A stretch of DNA of 64,000 bases, taken from Mantis religiosa (Eukaryota; Arthropoda; Insecta; Mantodea; Mantidae). Under the pieces are notes generated by a model that saw only the letters and a list, made by a program, of their open reading frames with translations, ran no database searches and was not told the DNA's origin. Each line of letters starts with the position of its first letter. Within the stretch, counting starts at the first letter, position 1. The position numbers and the translations under genes were made by a program. The stretch covers positions 103,174,862 through 103,238,861 of the forward strand of contig CM060947.1 in NCBI GenBank assembly GCA_030765055.1, in the 5' to 3' direction. Below are positions 1-11,535 of this stretch, in pieces.

Positions 1-615
1 AATAGATAGTGCCCCTGTATTAAACATTTGATTAGTTTAGAGATTCGTATACCTCATTCTGTTACTTTTAGCTCCTGATCTGGAAAAATAACAGTATCTA
101 AACCCACTATTATTCAGAAATGACAAAGAAATTGCAACTCAGAACTGCAGCATTTATTTTGGATTTATGTATAACTTACATGTGCTACATATATGACATG
201 GTAAGGAGGAAGCCATTATACATAGCGTTATATTGAAATAAGTTCTGCTGTTTAATGCTTAAAACCTTAAAATACACTGGTGTATATAAAAATCTCCATA
301 ATATAATTCTTGCAAAAAGGTTTTACTTTCAGTGTGCATGTTTCAGAAACAAAAAACAGTCTTATGACATTGAGTCTATTATTAAATAAGCTGTGCCAGT
401 TAAGTAAATTTAATTTCATTGGACACTAAAGTTAGATGATTCTTATGTAATACCTTTACACTGTAGTGGATGATGTATTTATGCTCATTCAACCCAAGCA
501 CAACTTACATTAGGTTGGAATTGTTTTAGCACTGCAAAAATTTGAGAGTAAAATAATGTTGCTAACTATTGTGCATTCAATCATCTATTACATTCAAAAT
601 CTGTCTTCCACTTAG

Positions 616-827
616 GCTCTGAGAGATGGTTGCTGGTTACTGGTGGATAATGTGAATCTGTGCAGCCCTGCTGTATTGGACCGCCTTAATGCTGTGCTTG
701 AGCCTGGTGGACAGCTAACCATTGGAGAACGTGGTGTGGATTCTGATGGAAACCTTTACAGTATCACACCCCACCCAGATTTTAGACTTTTTCTTGCCAT
801 GGATCCCATAAATGGAGAAATTTCAAG
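616..827 (+). CDS. MDN1: midasin (MDN1) exon, AAA+ Walker B and sensor region
   Basis: First visible exon of the host gene. It follows a pyrimidine-rich acceptor (cttccacttag) and ends at an AG|GTAATT donor, phase 0 in and phase 2 out. The translation holds a Walker B-like hydrophobic strand ending in Asp-Asn (WLLVDNVNL), then LDRLNAVLEPGG and a sensor-like FRLFLAMDP strand. This combination is typical of midasin, the giant six-AAA ATPase that removes assembly factors from pre-60S ribosomes in the nucleolus and nucleoplasm. By family knowledge this fits the sixth AAA domain best; assigning the domain number is inference. Earlier exons lie outside the window. Confidence 0.85.
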
Positions 828-3800
828 GTAATTTTATATATTTAATTGGTTTCAGCCACAGAACATGTACAGCTGGATAAAACTTTATTAAGATGAAGTA
901 TCACCTTTATTTACAATTAGTTTTCTTCTTCTTATTCTCTTCCGTTTTCTTTTCCTTCTTCCTTTGTTGTTTAGACATTACTATGTAAGGCACTTCTGAA
1001 ATTATATACTAAATCTTTCTCATTTATTAGTTTGTAACTTGCGCAACTTCTTACCTTGCAGTTTCTCCTTATTGTTAAAAAAATCTTACGCAGTCCTGTC
1101 TTGGGAAGTATGGTAGGGATCAGGTATGCAGAAATGGATGCATTGAAATTCTTTGCATATAGTTAATACCATCATCACAACCATAGTTTCAGTACTGTTT
1201 GCAAGAATTACACACTGACTTAAAGTGCCTTTTGCAAGTATCCAAAAAAAAAAAGTTTGCCTTAAGTAACATTGGCAAGAGAGCTCTCACTGATGTTGGA
1301 GTTAGAAAAAAATGTTGTGGTACAAATTGCAATTTGACCAGTATTTCCTATTAAGAGTTCCTTATAAACTTATTTTTAATTGCATTGCACATATGTGTCA
1401 CTGCTTATAGATTTTTCTCATTTAAGTGCCATTCATAATTTAAAATGCGCTATAAATTCAGGACCCTGTACACAGTGTCGGCTTTGTCAAAAAATAACAG
1501 CGTGCTACAGGAAAAAGTCCTGCAACTCACCTAGTTTCGAAAAATGAAGTCCATGCGCCGATGTTTCTTCATGGTATAAACAGAATTTCTAGTTCCTTTC
1601 GCCTTTTGCTCAATTTTTAAATCAGGTATTGATTGCCCTAACATTTTTAAACTAATCTTTTCTTCTCATTATTGGTTAAAGTTTTTGTAATATTAAATAT
1701 TACAAAATTAATATTATTAACACTGAATAAAGTGAATTTATAACACGTTTCACACTCACACACAAAATAAAGAATCTGATATGGCCGCTAAATAACGCTA
1801 CACAAAGAAATACTTGGATACAATGCAAGCTTGCGAATCACATGCACTCATTATGAGGGATTCTCGTTATGATCGCAGGAATGCAGTATCATGTGGTGCA
1901 TCACAATCTGCCCTGCGATTTTATAACCATTAGGTATTGGAAGTGTTTACGTAAGAAGAATGAAATTAGTTTCTAGAACTAAAATATAAAGCAATGATAG
2001 ATTGTTGAATGATTTTCAATGCATATTCAATTTCTACAGCTATAACTATGAGTGTTGGTGGCTCTGCTTCACCATGCAGCGAATGATCACCGTTCAACTC
2101 CCAGATGCAGCATGCATTTGTGCGAAAATTTAGGGAACTTAGGACATCAGGGAGGCAAGAGGGGAAGGTTGTATTCATGCGCAATAACTGATGACTGAGC
2201 TTGCTGGCTCTCAGCACGTTGATGTCACGGATGCAGATGTTTTCCATGCACCAAGAGTTCATTATTGGTTGTACTCGATTTCCTATACTTATAATAATGC
2301 ATTGTTACTTACATGGTCTTTTAAAATTTATACAATGTTATTTATAAAACAGAAAACAGCATACTGTAGCACGTAAGGTCGAGCCGCCCCTGCCTGTACA
2401 CCATTACTGGAAGCATATAAGTACTTGAGGCCCACATTGAGGTAACTCTTTTGTGACTAGAAAAATAAATGCAGCAAATTTATAATTAATGTAGTATTTG
2501 GACTGGCTTTAACCTCATGCAGAATATAAATTACCAATAATTTCATCATAGTAGAATGATGAAGATAATTTTTCCTTCAGATGACAAAATGCTTAAGGGA
2601 AATTACAAGCTCTAGGAACATAGCCAAAATACATTTGTGTTCTGATTCTGCTGTATGTATAAAAGTATACGTTTGAGCATTAAATTCAGTTAGTTACAAA
2701 TCATCATATATCAAGTATCCTAAGTATAGTGTTCATTGTGAACACTATTACCCTATAATTGCATTTATGTTAGCATTATGTTTTCATTGCATGTGGGGCC
2801 CATTGGCCCAACCAGAAACTTATATGACATGACATTTTCTTTTAATTCTAAATACATTATATTCATGACAAACATACTAAAGTATTATGACCTGCCAAAT
2901 ATAATGTGGGGAAAATAGAAATGACAAAGGGAAAATGCAGGTAAAACACAATCAGATGCTCAGTGTACCCTCTGACAGAATAATATGACTGTATAAGAGT
3001 TTCTTATGCCCTGAAGTTTTAAAAACAACACTTTTTGTTTAAATCTACAGTTATGTTATCTTTCTTTACTTGATAGAGTCTTATCCTTGTTTCCAGTTTG
3101 TGAAGGTTAACATTTTTCCGTTTTCCTTCCATTAATGACAAACTAAATAATTCAGCTATTTGTTCTTTATACTTGGCTGGCATCTACTGTGATATTTTTG
3201 TTTTAGTCCACACATATAAAGCTGATATATGTTCATAAATCTTCATTATCAAGAGTTCATCCATTTAAGTAAGAAACCCTGGTTGCTAATTGCTTTCACA
3301 TGATAAATTTCATTTTTGTAGAAACTGATATTCCCATTTGTTCTGTTATCTAAAATCCATATCTCTGGTTCTTGTTCAAAGTCCTGGCCCTTTAAAGTTA
3401 CACTTCTTACTTGTTTGTCCTTAGTTGTTTTCTTTGAAACTTCTTCCTGATTTTGCCAAGTTCATATCATTTTCTGAGTTGGTGGTGGCCTGAAATGCTT
3501 TTCTGCCCTTTTCCATGTTCTTTAGCTTGTACAGTTACTTGTAGCTTAAATGCAGTTGTATAGCAACATTGTTTCCAGTCATAGTTTACAAATTACTGTA
3601 AGTTAAGTACAAGTAGATCCTCACACTAATCTGAACAATTGAAATTGTACAAGCAGATCAAGATTATTAATGATGGTGCATGTTCATCCATGAACTGTTT
3701 AAAACTGGAAGGCTAATCCCTGCAAAGAGGATAGCAAGAAATTACTTCAAATCAAGACATGAAAATTCGTAGTAACATACTATTTGAATGTAAGAGGCAC

Positions 3801-4166
3801 ATTGTTTTAGACCTATTTCCAAAAGGGAATAAATGTATGTCCTGTATGCTGGCAAATACAATAATCTGTAAGTAGTCCTAGCAACATTACACATTTGAAA
3901 TGCCATTAACATATAACCCAAGAACCAAGTTTTGTGTAACATCAGACTGATTCCAAAACATTTCCAACTATTTAGCTTAGTATGGGAGATATTTTGATTT
4001 GCTTTTGCACTGAAACCTAAAAACAGAATTTTTACCTTTTGGTATCCAGCATTTCTTGACTTTGTGTTGTATGATATGCAGCTCTGGAAATTTTCAAACA
4101 AATTAAACTTGGATGTGAAATGGTGGTGTGTAATCCTGCTTTTAATCCATAATTATAATTTCTCAG
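828..4166 (+). other. MDN1 intron, no recognisable element
   Basis: AT-rich sequence of about 3.3 kb. I see no coding homology, no TIRs and no tRNA-like promoter boxes. The only structure noted is the small perfect hairpin at 2726-2748. Short open frames at 2191-2376 and 3742-4101 look like chance. Confidence 0.5.
2726..2748. repeat. perfect 10-bp inverted repeat with 3-base loop
   Basis: ATAGTGTTCA, loop TTG, then its exact reverse complement. It stands alone in intron sequence, with no poly-T or core motif to make it a known RNA. Confidence 0.6.
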
Positions 4167-4324
4167 GGCTATGAGAAACAGAGGAGTTGAAATTTTTCTA
4201 AATGAAGATTTGTCCCAGAATTTGCTAGATGCAAGAGCATTACTATCACAGCAAGGGTTGGATCAAGTTTCCCTACAGGATGCCTTACTTTGTGTACACC
4301 GAGATATTACACATGGGCAACAAA
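4167..4324 (+). CDS. MDN1: midasin (MDN1) exon, arginine-finger region
   Basis: The acceptor is tttctcag and the donor AAA|GTAAGT, phase 2 in and phase 1 out. The first codon is completed by the previous exon to give SRAMRNRGVEIFL, the region that carries the AAA arginine finger and the following strand in midasin. The rest (LLDARALLSQQGL...LLCVHRDIT) is the helical AAA lid. The exact match of phase and sense with the exon ending at 827 supports both splice sites. Confidence 0.85.
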
Positions 4325-4841
4325 GTAAGTACAAAACAATGTCATTTCTACCAAATGTATTACTGCACACAATTGTGAAATAATTTATATGTAAATGAAA
4401 GTAACTTAACTAAAACTTCAAATTAGTGTAACCAGCTTCATTACTGAAAAATTGGAAAGTTCCAAGCATTTTGCACATAACATATACTTCAATTATTTAT
4501 CAGATTATATTGTTACATTGCTGAGGTGAGTTATCAGAATGAAAGTAGTAATTAAAGGTGAATATTAGCATGGAATATGATATGTCAAGGAATAAATTTG
4601 AACAAATTCACCTTTCTTCATTATTGTTTAAACATCAGAGTATGTTAACGAACCAGTGTTCCCATCTTCCTGGTCCCACTTCTGAAAATGGGAACAGTAG
4701 TTTGGGAATCATTTGAGATGTTTACAAACTAAATGAAGTTTGTGAATTAGTTGAAATTTGCTACTAATTATTTAATATCTTCACTGTCTATACCTTCAAA
4801 TTATTCATTCACAAAGAAATACATACTTACCATGTTTGCAG

Positions 4842-5117
4842 ATGTGGAAAAAATATCAGAGCTTTTGAAAGCAGCTTTCCTGGTGGTCCAGAATACATTG
4901 CATGGAAGAGAAGCTCTGAAGTCTTTGCAGTCTACTTGTAGTGAAGTGTATCAATCAGAAAATGTTGGTATTAAGTCTACAAGAAGCAACCTTTCAGCCC
5001 CACCTGCATCAATGTCGCTGTCTGCTCATAGTGTTCATAGTGATTCATCACTAGCCATGGTGTATCTCCAAGGAGCAGCATTATTGAATAAAAATTTCTT
5101 AAGTGAGATACTACCAG
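4842..5117 (+). CDS. MDN1: midasin (MDN1) exon, end of last AAA lid and start of linker
   Basis: The acceptor is tgtttgcag and the donor CCAG|GTAAAT, phase 1 in and out. The first part (VEKISELLKAAFLVVQNTL) is helical, as expected at the end of the AAA lid. The second part is rich in Ser, Ala and His (about residues 45-75 of the exon) and looks like a disordered insertion before a short helix that ends in LPG. The reading frame also runs open upstream of the acceptor, so an upstream ATG seen there is not the start. Confidence 0.8.
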
Positions 5118-5799
5118 GTAAATTATAAATATTGTTCATTTTTTATTTATCAAGAACTGTTTATTCAGCATTGATATTAAATAAATGAAAAGTTAAATCA
5201 TTTTGTTCCAAATTAAATTATTTTACAGCCTTGTATGTGAGGAGATTGTTAATTTTATAGATACTCCTGGTGCTGTGATAAAGATCATGACAGATAGCAT
5301 ATTAGTTAAAATTAATGATTTTACAAGCTGTAGCCTTTTTAAGAAAGGTAATTAAAGGTACAGCTAATTATATCTGATGGACAGAAGGGCAATCTGACAT
5401 ATTTTTAATTAGTGTTGCTAAATTTTGAATAAAAGGTAAAAACTAAGAGCATTTATATGTAAAAACTTAGAAGCTAGCAACAATGAAGCAACAAATACTA
5501 CATAAAATGTAACTATTTGTAACAAAACTTATTTTTTAGGGAAATTTTCATCATTTTCCTTAAAAGATAAGTGAAGTTTTGTTATAGTTTCATTTTATGT
5601 ACTAAGAGGATTTATAGTTTACATTGTCAAGACCTTTCAAACTTCATAACCTTCTTTTTTTATTTGTTCCATTTCCATTTATATTTAAGTGCAGCGGTCA
5701 TATTGGCAGCCATTCTCCTTTGGAACTGTCAAAGATATTAACATGTATTTGTTGGGTTTTAATCATTAGATCATGCACATATTCACACTTTCATTCATA

Positions 5800-5917
5800 C
5801 TTGCAGACTGGGGAAGATGGGGAATCATCTTGGTTGGAGAAAAATCCCCACTCCCAGCTGGGAATTGAACCAGAGACACCTTGCAGGTGCTCTACTGACC
5901 GAGCTGTGGGGCCAGCC
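5800..5917 (-). mobile_element. tRNA-derived SINE (third family)
   Basis: On the minus strand a tRNA-like head reads from about 5917: an A-box-like segment (GCTCGGTCAGTAGAGC, 5889-5904) and a B-box (GGTTCAATTCC, 5861-5871) spaced as in RNA polymerase III promoters. The body is short. The tRNA cloverleaf is imperfect and it sits in an intron, so a SINE is likelier than a working tRNA gene. Only this copy is seen. Confidence 0.6.
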
Positions 5918-6204
5918 ACTGCATACTTTTTTATTCACTCTCTTAGAAAAACCCTATGAGAATAAAGATTATAACCACAACGATGTGCAATGTTAAAGTG
6001 TACATATGAATGTCATAAGTATATTGTGTTATATCACTATGCCCGCATCATTATGTTCACTCATTATATGGACTGCCCTTGCATGAAAATGTGCTTGTAA
6101 ACAGACTGTTTGAAATTCTTATGATTAAAAGATTGTTAAAAGTTAAGCTAATTTCATATTAAGACTTATTGAGCCATATTTTATTAAAACTTCACTCAAT
6201 CAAC

Positions 6205-6262
6205 TATTAACCACAGGAGCATTTTTGGTATGGTCCTAGTCCCATCCTCAGCTGTTGGTGAC
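6205..6262 (-). repeat. degenerate PLE terminal fragment
   Basis: The minus strand contains CAGCTGAGGATGGGACTAGG followed by an A-rich segment, matching the terminal segments at 36340-36450 and 33230-33580. The hammerhead-like CTGAGGA core remains, but the GAAA box is mutated. Confidence 0.4.
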
Positions 6263-6289
6263 TAACCTCTTACCTTCACACAACAGCTG

Positions 6290-6813
6290 AGCACTTCACA
6301 ATTTCCTTTCTTCATTTTGGCATTGAAAGAGTCCAGCTACTCCACCATAAAACCTGTCACCATCCAGGGCTTTTATTGCTTTGCCATGTGACTGCAAGCT
6401 TGCTGATGTCTAAATATTTTAAACAGCAGGGTTTTCGCACCATTCCAATAACCGGTGGGTTCTCCATTTCTCCAAGCATGTTTCAGCACAGCAGCACAGT
6501 CAGTCTTTCCTTGATCATCTTGAATTGTGAGAGAATTTGTGGGCAGTGTGAAACGTTATTATTTTATCAACACATTTTTAGGATCACAATCTGCAATTAC
6601 ATGGTGCAGTTTTGTCTTCCATTCCATCACTAAATTTTCCTCTACATCCTTAGCTTTCCCATTTATTTCATTCCATACAGTATTGTGATTTAGCTTTGAA
6701 ACTGTCGAGCCAGCTTGTGCATGTCTCAAACTCCATATTTCCTGCTCATCAGCAACTATCAGAGCCTCACTCTCTAACATGCATCTGGACAAATGTAAGT
6801 ATTTTGCTCCCAA
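6290..6813 (-). pseudogene. pogo/Tigger-like (CENP-B family) transposase remnant
   Basis: Read on the minus strand, an open stretch ends with MEWKTKLHHVIADCDPKNV. After two stops and frame changes the sequence continues with DKERLTVLLCCN, PPVIGMVRKPCCLK and AVTWQSNKSPG. This order (the DPKNV strand before the second catalytic region, then the 'K.RLTVLLC' strand and the 'GKS..PRCFK' loop) is typical of pogo/Tigger DDE transposases. The catalytic DETG-type segment is destroyed. It is an old, frameshifted copy cut off by the TIR element that starts at 6839. Confidence 0.6.
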
Positions 6814-6838
6814 ATAATTTACACACTATCTTGCTATA

Positions 6839-7868
6839 CTGGTCGCCAAACTAGAATGTGATTGACAGTTAGTACGCACATGGAAAAACACTGTAAATAA
6901 ACGGGAGGGGATGAGTACGTCATAACGGTTGTCATAGTAACCATTAGAAGGACCAAGAGTTGAGACGTTTCCATGACAATGTTAGATGCTAAACCTTGGT
7001 TGCCGATATTCTAACACGTGCTTAGCATGACCTACAAGCGAGTGAGTTACGCAGTTGCTGCAGTTAACACAATACCTTGGTTTTTGTTTCTCTTCTGATA
7101 ACGCTGTGTAAATAGAATGCCTTCACATATATGTTGCTGTTATTTTATAAGGCTACAACAGTTAGAGATCCTGTACTGGCAAGTTCCTTTGCATTTTGTG
7201 ACAATTTCCTTTGGTTTATGTGTGTGTTTGTGTATCTGTGCGTGTGTTGTGATCATTTGCAATTGTGTTTTAATGAATGTTTAAGTATGTCTAAAAATAG
7301 TGACAAGTGAAAACCGTAACGTGCTCGGGAACCAAATAAAACTATATTTGGTAAAGGTATTCCAACTAAATGACAGACATGGGAATATACTCCGTGAGAG
7401 AATACTTCGAAGAGAAGAAATTGAAAGGGGAGCTTATTATTTCATTCTCTAAGATGCTTGATAGGACTTCACGTGCTGCAGGTATCAGTAAGAACACTGT
7501 GGTTAAGATTGGGAAAGAGAATTTATTTTAAAGAAGAAAGTCAAGCATCAGGGTCTGAATTAGAAATTCCCGGAAAAAATGTATGTAAACGACATTTTCC
7601 CACTTCAATAAGCATCAAAATGCCTCAGGTATGCCTCTTATGTTACGATGGTCTTCTTTCATGTTGTAGCGTTTGCATGTAGATCCACGACTTTTCTATT
7701 GTCTTTGTGTACTGTATTATAAATAATAATAATAAATAATCATTGCAGTCGCAACTGAATCACCTTCGCACACGTAATCCTATTGGGCTCTCCACGTGGC
7801 AGCAATAAGCGGCAACTTCGCCTCTCTCTCCATACGAAATGTCAATCACTTTCTAAGTTGGCGACCAG
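6839..7868. mobile_element. 1.03-kb DNA transposon with about 30-bp TIRs and TA (or TATA) duplication
   Basis: The left end (6839-6868) and the reverse complement of the right end (7839-7868) agree at nearly all positions, starting CTGGTCGCCAA. Both ends are flanked by TATA, so the target duplication is TA or TATA. The interior keeps only a transposase fragment near 7455-7660, so this is a non-autonomous or decayed copy. TA targets and a helix-turn-helix suggest the Tc1/mariner/IS630 supergroup; this is inference. Confidence 0.75.
7440..7660 (+). pseudogene. transposase N-terminal helix-turn-helix fragment
   Basis: Frames in this stretch read KMLDRTSRAAGISKNTVVKI followed, after a stop and frame change, by ESQASGSELEIPGKNVCKR. 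The 'A.GISK.TV.KI.KE' pattern is a helix-turn-helix of IS630/Tc1-type transposases, followed by a basic, Pro/Gly-containing linker as usual in these proteins. No DDE domain follows within the element. Confidence 0.45.
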
Positions 7869-7879
7869 TATAATTTGTC

Positions 7880-8056
7880 CATTCCCTGTTCTTTGCCTCC
7901 CCAAACAGACATCCACGCAGAACCTTCAACCCCATCCAATGCTACCTAATCCTCCTCCAGGATTGGTGCACGCTTTGGCGATTGTCCATTAATACGGAGA
8001 AAAGCCAAGCGATATTGTTCACCAAGCGCCGCTTTCCCGCCAATTTCCCCACATTT
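7880..8056 (+). pseudogene. Jockey-like LINE reverse-transcriptase fragment (upstream half)
   Basis: One frame reads DWCTLWRLSINTEKSQAILF, matching the 'W...W.L.iN..Ks..i.F' segment after the RT palm in Jockey-type non-LTR elements. It is interrupted at 8056 by the PLE at 8057-9511; the next part of the LINE resumes at 9512 behind a 13-bp duplication (TTTCCCCACATTT). Confidence 0.6.
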
Positions 8057-8132
8057 GGTACAAAAGTGAATCGAGAAGATATTGACACATTGCTTCACTC
8101 ACACTGTTTATTCACAGGACATGTTTCAAGAG

Positions 8133-9400
8133 CTCTTGTCTTATCATCAAGTATACCTACCAATGAGCTTATTCCACTTCTCAAAAAATGCCTGGAATCA
8201 ATACAAATAACATCTGAAGAAATAGAAGAACTTTTACAACTTACAGAAATTTGTATCAATCAAAATTTTTTCAGCTTTAATGGACAGATCTATAAACAAA
8301 AAACGGGCCTAGCTATGGGCAACCCATTGTCTCCCTTCTTGGCAGATTTATTTATGAGTGCTTTTGAAACACATATCACAAAAACTTTTCCAAATTATCG
8401 TGTGGTATCGCTATGTTGACGACATTTTTGCCATAGTACCTAAAAAAACTCATACAAGATGGTCTTAGACTTTTGAATATACAAAATCCAGCTATAAAAT
8501 TTACATTGGAAACAAGACGATGGTGTGCTCCCCTTTTTGGACATCAAGATCAAAAAATGAACAACAAACTCACTTTTGGTATTTACAGGAAACCGACACA
8601 CACAGATAATTATATTAAGAACAAGAGTTTCAACCCAAAACAACACCAACATGCCATTTTCAACAGTTTAATCTTTCGGATGATCAACTTTCCACTAAAC
8701 AGAGAAGATTATCAAGAAGAATACCTACACATAAAAAAAGTCGCTATATCCAACGGTTTCAACCCAAATTTAGTAGACAAAACAGTTAACAGACTCAACA
8801 AAGCTAAAAAAAAATAAAAGAAACCACCATCCTAAAACCTACAGGAGAAAAGAGAAAAAACTTTTTAAAAAATTCACCTTCCATCCATCAGCCTATAACA
8901 AATTCCAAAAAATCTTCTCAAAACACAACATAACTCTTGCACCTCAAAATAAGTTTAATATCAGAAATTTGTTAAAAGGCCCTCCCAAAAATTCAGTCAC
9001 TACCAAAGAAAAACCAGGAATCTGTTGGATCAAATGTGAAACTTGCCCTAAAATTTATATAGGAAAAACAAAAAGAAATATTAACATCAGAACTAAAGAA
9101 CATATAACAAACATTAAAAATGGTGAAACAGAAAAATCAGCAGTGGCTTTTCATTTTTTGAATACTAGGCATGACATCAACTTGGAAACATCTCTAATAG
9201 AATATGTTAATCACCGCATAGACCTTTCCGTATGGGAAAAAATCTTCATTAACAAAAATAGAGTCATGAATTTTGAAACTCCACCACTGGACATCTTTGA
9301 CAAGTACATCACGCCATCTATTGACAATACGGAGAAAGAGGAAACCACTACAACTTACACTAATCGAGTTTCAGCTGATGATAAGAGCAAGAGCTCTTGA
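8133..9400 (+). pseudogene. PLE-A reverse transcriptase and GIY-YIG endonuclease, frameshifted
   Basis: The first frame gives the RT segment TGLAMGNPLSPFLADLFMSA, then a frameshift near 8400 precedes the YVDDIFAIVP catalytic motif. A second stretch (8473-8817) reads the palm-to-thumb region (GIYRKPTHTDNYIK). From 8969 an open frame encodes the endonuclease: CETCPKIYIGKTKRN and the downstream His-containing segment. The GIY triplet has become GIC, so the nuclease is probably dead even without the frameshifts. The N-terminal half of the protein is absent. Confidence 0.8.
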
Positions 9401-9420
9401 AACATGTCCTGTGAATAAAC
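9368..9420 (+). ncRNA. minimal type I hammerhead ribozyme of PLE-A
   Basis: The core CTGATGA (9375-9381) is followed by one extra T and a perfect 6-bp helix II (AAGAGC/GCTCTT, loop AAGA). Then come GAA (9399-9401), a palindromic ACATGT that would be helix III, and the cleavage position C9408. Helix I begins CAG (9372-9374) with CTG (9409-9411). Minimal hammerheads with very short helix III are known from PLE terminal repeats and are proposed to work as dimers. Activity is inferred, not shown. Confidence 0.75.
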
Positions 9421-9511
9421 AGTGTGAGTGAAGCAATGTGTCAATATCTTCTTGATTCACTTTTGTACTAATTTGTGCTTCACTGTCCCTACGCTTCTAT
9501 CAAGTTTATAC

Positions 9512-10035
9512 TTTCCCCACATTTATGTACTTCGGGCAAGGGATCAGGTTGTAGAATTCAATCAAGTACTAGGGAGTCAAGCTGGATAAGGGCCTAACTT
9601 TAAGGGAGCACATCCATGAGCAGGCTCATTGGTCGTGTGGTGCCGTGGTATCACTATACCCTGTGCTTCGGTTTGTGATGTCTGTTTCCCTATAGTTGCG
9701 CCTCTTTATGGCTCTGGTCGTCCCTGTCATGCTCTATGCGTGCAAAGTCTGGGGTATGGCCGCAGGCTCACACCTAGTTCTGCTCCAACGTGCACAGAAT
9801 AAATGTCTTCGGATTATTTATTCTGTTTGCACAAGGTTCCCCGTGAGACTACTTCACGAGGCTCATCCCTCCGATATGTGGAGAATGAAATTAGGCGCCA
9901 GGCGACAAAATTCTTCGAGGGTTTGCCCCAACATCAGAGCGCCCTCGTCAGATCCCTTGGGGATTATGTACCTCGTGAGCGTCGCTTAAAGCGATACCGG
10001 TTACCCCGCATGTCTTACGGTCATTACCGGTAACC
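9512..10035 (+). pseudogene. Jockey-like LINE reverse-transcriptase C-terminal fragment
   Basis: This continues the LINE of 7880-8056. After several frameshifts a frame reads PVMLYACKVWGMAAGSHLVL and LQRAQNKCLRIIYSV, then in another frame EIRRQATKFFEGLPQHQSAL. This is the conserved C-terminal region of Jockey-clade RTs (P..mYa...Wg, LQ..QN..LR). No active-site motif remains. Confidence 0.7.
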
Positions 10036-10097
10036 ACATGATCTCAATTCCAGCCTAAACTAAATTTCAGCTATCCAAAATTTATTCTGGAAAACTC

Positions 10098-10102
<5 letters not shown>

Positions 10103-10139
<37 letters not shown>
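10103..10139. repeat. (TA)n microsatellite
   Basis: An uninterrupted TA run in intron sequence just after the LINE fragment. Confidence 0.95.
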
Positions 10140-10143
<4 letters not shown>

Positions 10144-10400
10144 TCTTCCTAGTTCAATAACTAATCCACCAGCGGTGCACGCTGTCTGTAGCACCTGGTT
10201 CATCATTCCCTGAGGAGCAACAAGCTACCTCCCTTCACTACCCCCACTTAATGTACACCTGTCATTCTGCAACACCCACATCCCGCCACTACATAGTAAA
10301 GCTCTTCCCAGAGCAGGTACACGATTTGACCACCCTTCGGGCTGTTCCAAACAGCCCACCAGCATGGAGTTGAGTTGAGTTTGCCTTCCTTTTCGTTTGC
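10140..10400. other. GC-richer stretch of unknown origin
   Basis: More GC than the surrounding intron, with Pro/Thr-like codon runs but no open frame. It may be the 3' untranslated part of the Jockey-like LINE that ends just before it. I cannot confirm this. Confidence 0.25.
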
Positions 10401-11099
10401 CTGTTCCCTTTCATTCACTCGTCCCTTATCTTATTCTTGTTCTAAAAAGTTTCATAAATTTGCATTTTTCTTCATTTGAAACTCAACCTTATTTCGTGAA
10501 CAGGAAGTTCATTTTTTTCTTTTGCCTGAATCATGTTCATCCTTTCATTGAATATTAGCGACCTGTAAATTTTTTTGGACCGAATTTCACTTCAAGTGCT
10601 ACAGGTAGGGTGAAACTGAGAAGTATTGAGCTCATATAGACATGAATAAAGATATAATGTAATGCGGTAGTCCAAATGCATAATGCTATTTTTCGTATTA
10701 TAAATAATTATTAATTAATTTTAAAATTTGCATTCTGTCTGTGCATTGTATACAAACAAATTCGTATATAAAATTTTTTGCATGCATTTGAGTAATATAT
10801 TTATGTGCCTTGGACATATTTCCAAATTATACACGTTCTACTTTGTTCAAGTTTTGCTTTGTAGCTAATGGGCATATTACTGAAAGTCATTTTGTATCTA
10901 AATAAGATTTTATGTATAGTGATGTCAGATGCATGTATAAATAGTGTGGAGAAATGATTAATTTCCATCAATTAACTAAAGCATGTATAAATGTCAAAAG
11001 GAGATGCATTTTTAAGAACAATTTGCTTATATGACTACATGTTTTGCTAGGTAGAGGTGGTTTGAACATTCTATTATTGGGCATTTGATGCAGTATAAT

Positions 11100-11225
11100 T
11101 TTACTAGATTTATTCATCAGTTTGCAATTTGCAATTTTTCATTTCGACTCTTATCTGTCCAAAACCTTATTCTGTACACGGTTAATGTGAAGGAGCTATT
11201 AATTTCCATCATTCAACTTAAATAG
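11100..11225 (+). mobile_element. 3' part of a family-1 SINE
   Basis: It shares the SINE tail (acacggttaatgtgaagg, then attaatttccatcattcaac) with the full copy just downstream. The tRNA-like head is missing. A further tail remnant lies at about 10940-10985. Confidence 0.5.
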
Positions 11226-11239
11226 TAACAGTCTAACAG

Positions 11240-11535
11240 TGAAGCCTGGGACTCAAGTACTTACAATAGTAAGTTGCCACAAACAGTGTATCTCGAATAC
11301 GAGAGCCCCTAGTGGTTTACCAGGAAAATATGAGTCAATTGAAGAATTTAATGTCTGGATGGCATGTTGGTCATGGTAGCTGAATAGGTAAGAGCGACAG
11401 GACAGAAAGCAGGAGATACATGGTTCAAATCCCCGCCATGGCATTGAATTTTTAGTTTGACTCTATGCAAAATCTTAGCCTGTACATGGCTAGCGTCAAG
11501 GAATTATTAATTTCCATCAATTAACTTAAATTATT
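11240..11535 (+). mobile_element. tRNA-derived SINE, family 1, nearly full copy
   Basis: The order is a non-tRNA leader (TATCTCGAATACGAGAGC, from 11289), a tRNA-like part with an A-box-like GGTAGCTGAATAGGTAAGAG (about 11375) and a B-box GGTTCAAATCC (11422-11432), then a conserved tail (GGCATTGAATTTT ... TTAATTTCCATCAATTAAC). The leader, tRNA and tail recur at 14415, 35240, 35462, 35683 and 47690. The tRNA part is not a usable gene. Confidence 0.75.

Larger units (their letters stand above)
8057..9511 (+). mobile_element. Penelope-like element, family A, truncated copy with 13-bp target duplication
   Basis: TTTCCCCACATTT occurs at 8044-8056 and 9512-9524 and bounds the insertion. The left end is an inverted copy of the right terminal repeat (8058-8155 against 9375-9475), as usual for PLEs. 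Between them lie part of the reverse transcriptase and the GIY-YIG endonuclease. A tail of about 35 bases (9476-9511) at the right end has no inverted partner. The insertion split a Jockey-like LINE. Confidence 0.85.

Noticed and set aside
3742..4101. 119-codon minus-strand frame
   Set aside because: AT-rich intron sequence with no homology that I recognise; likely chance.
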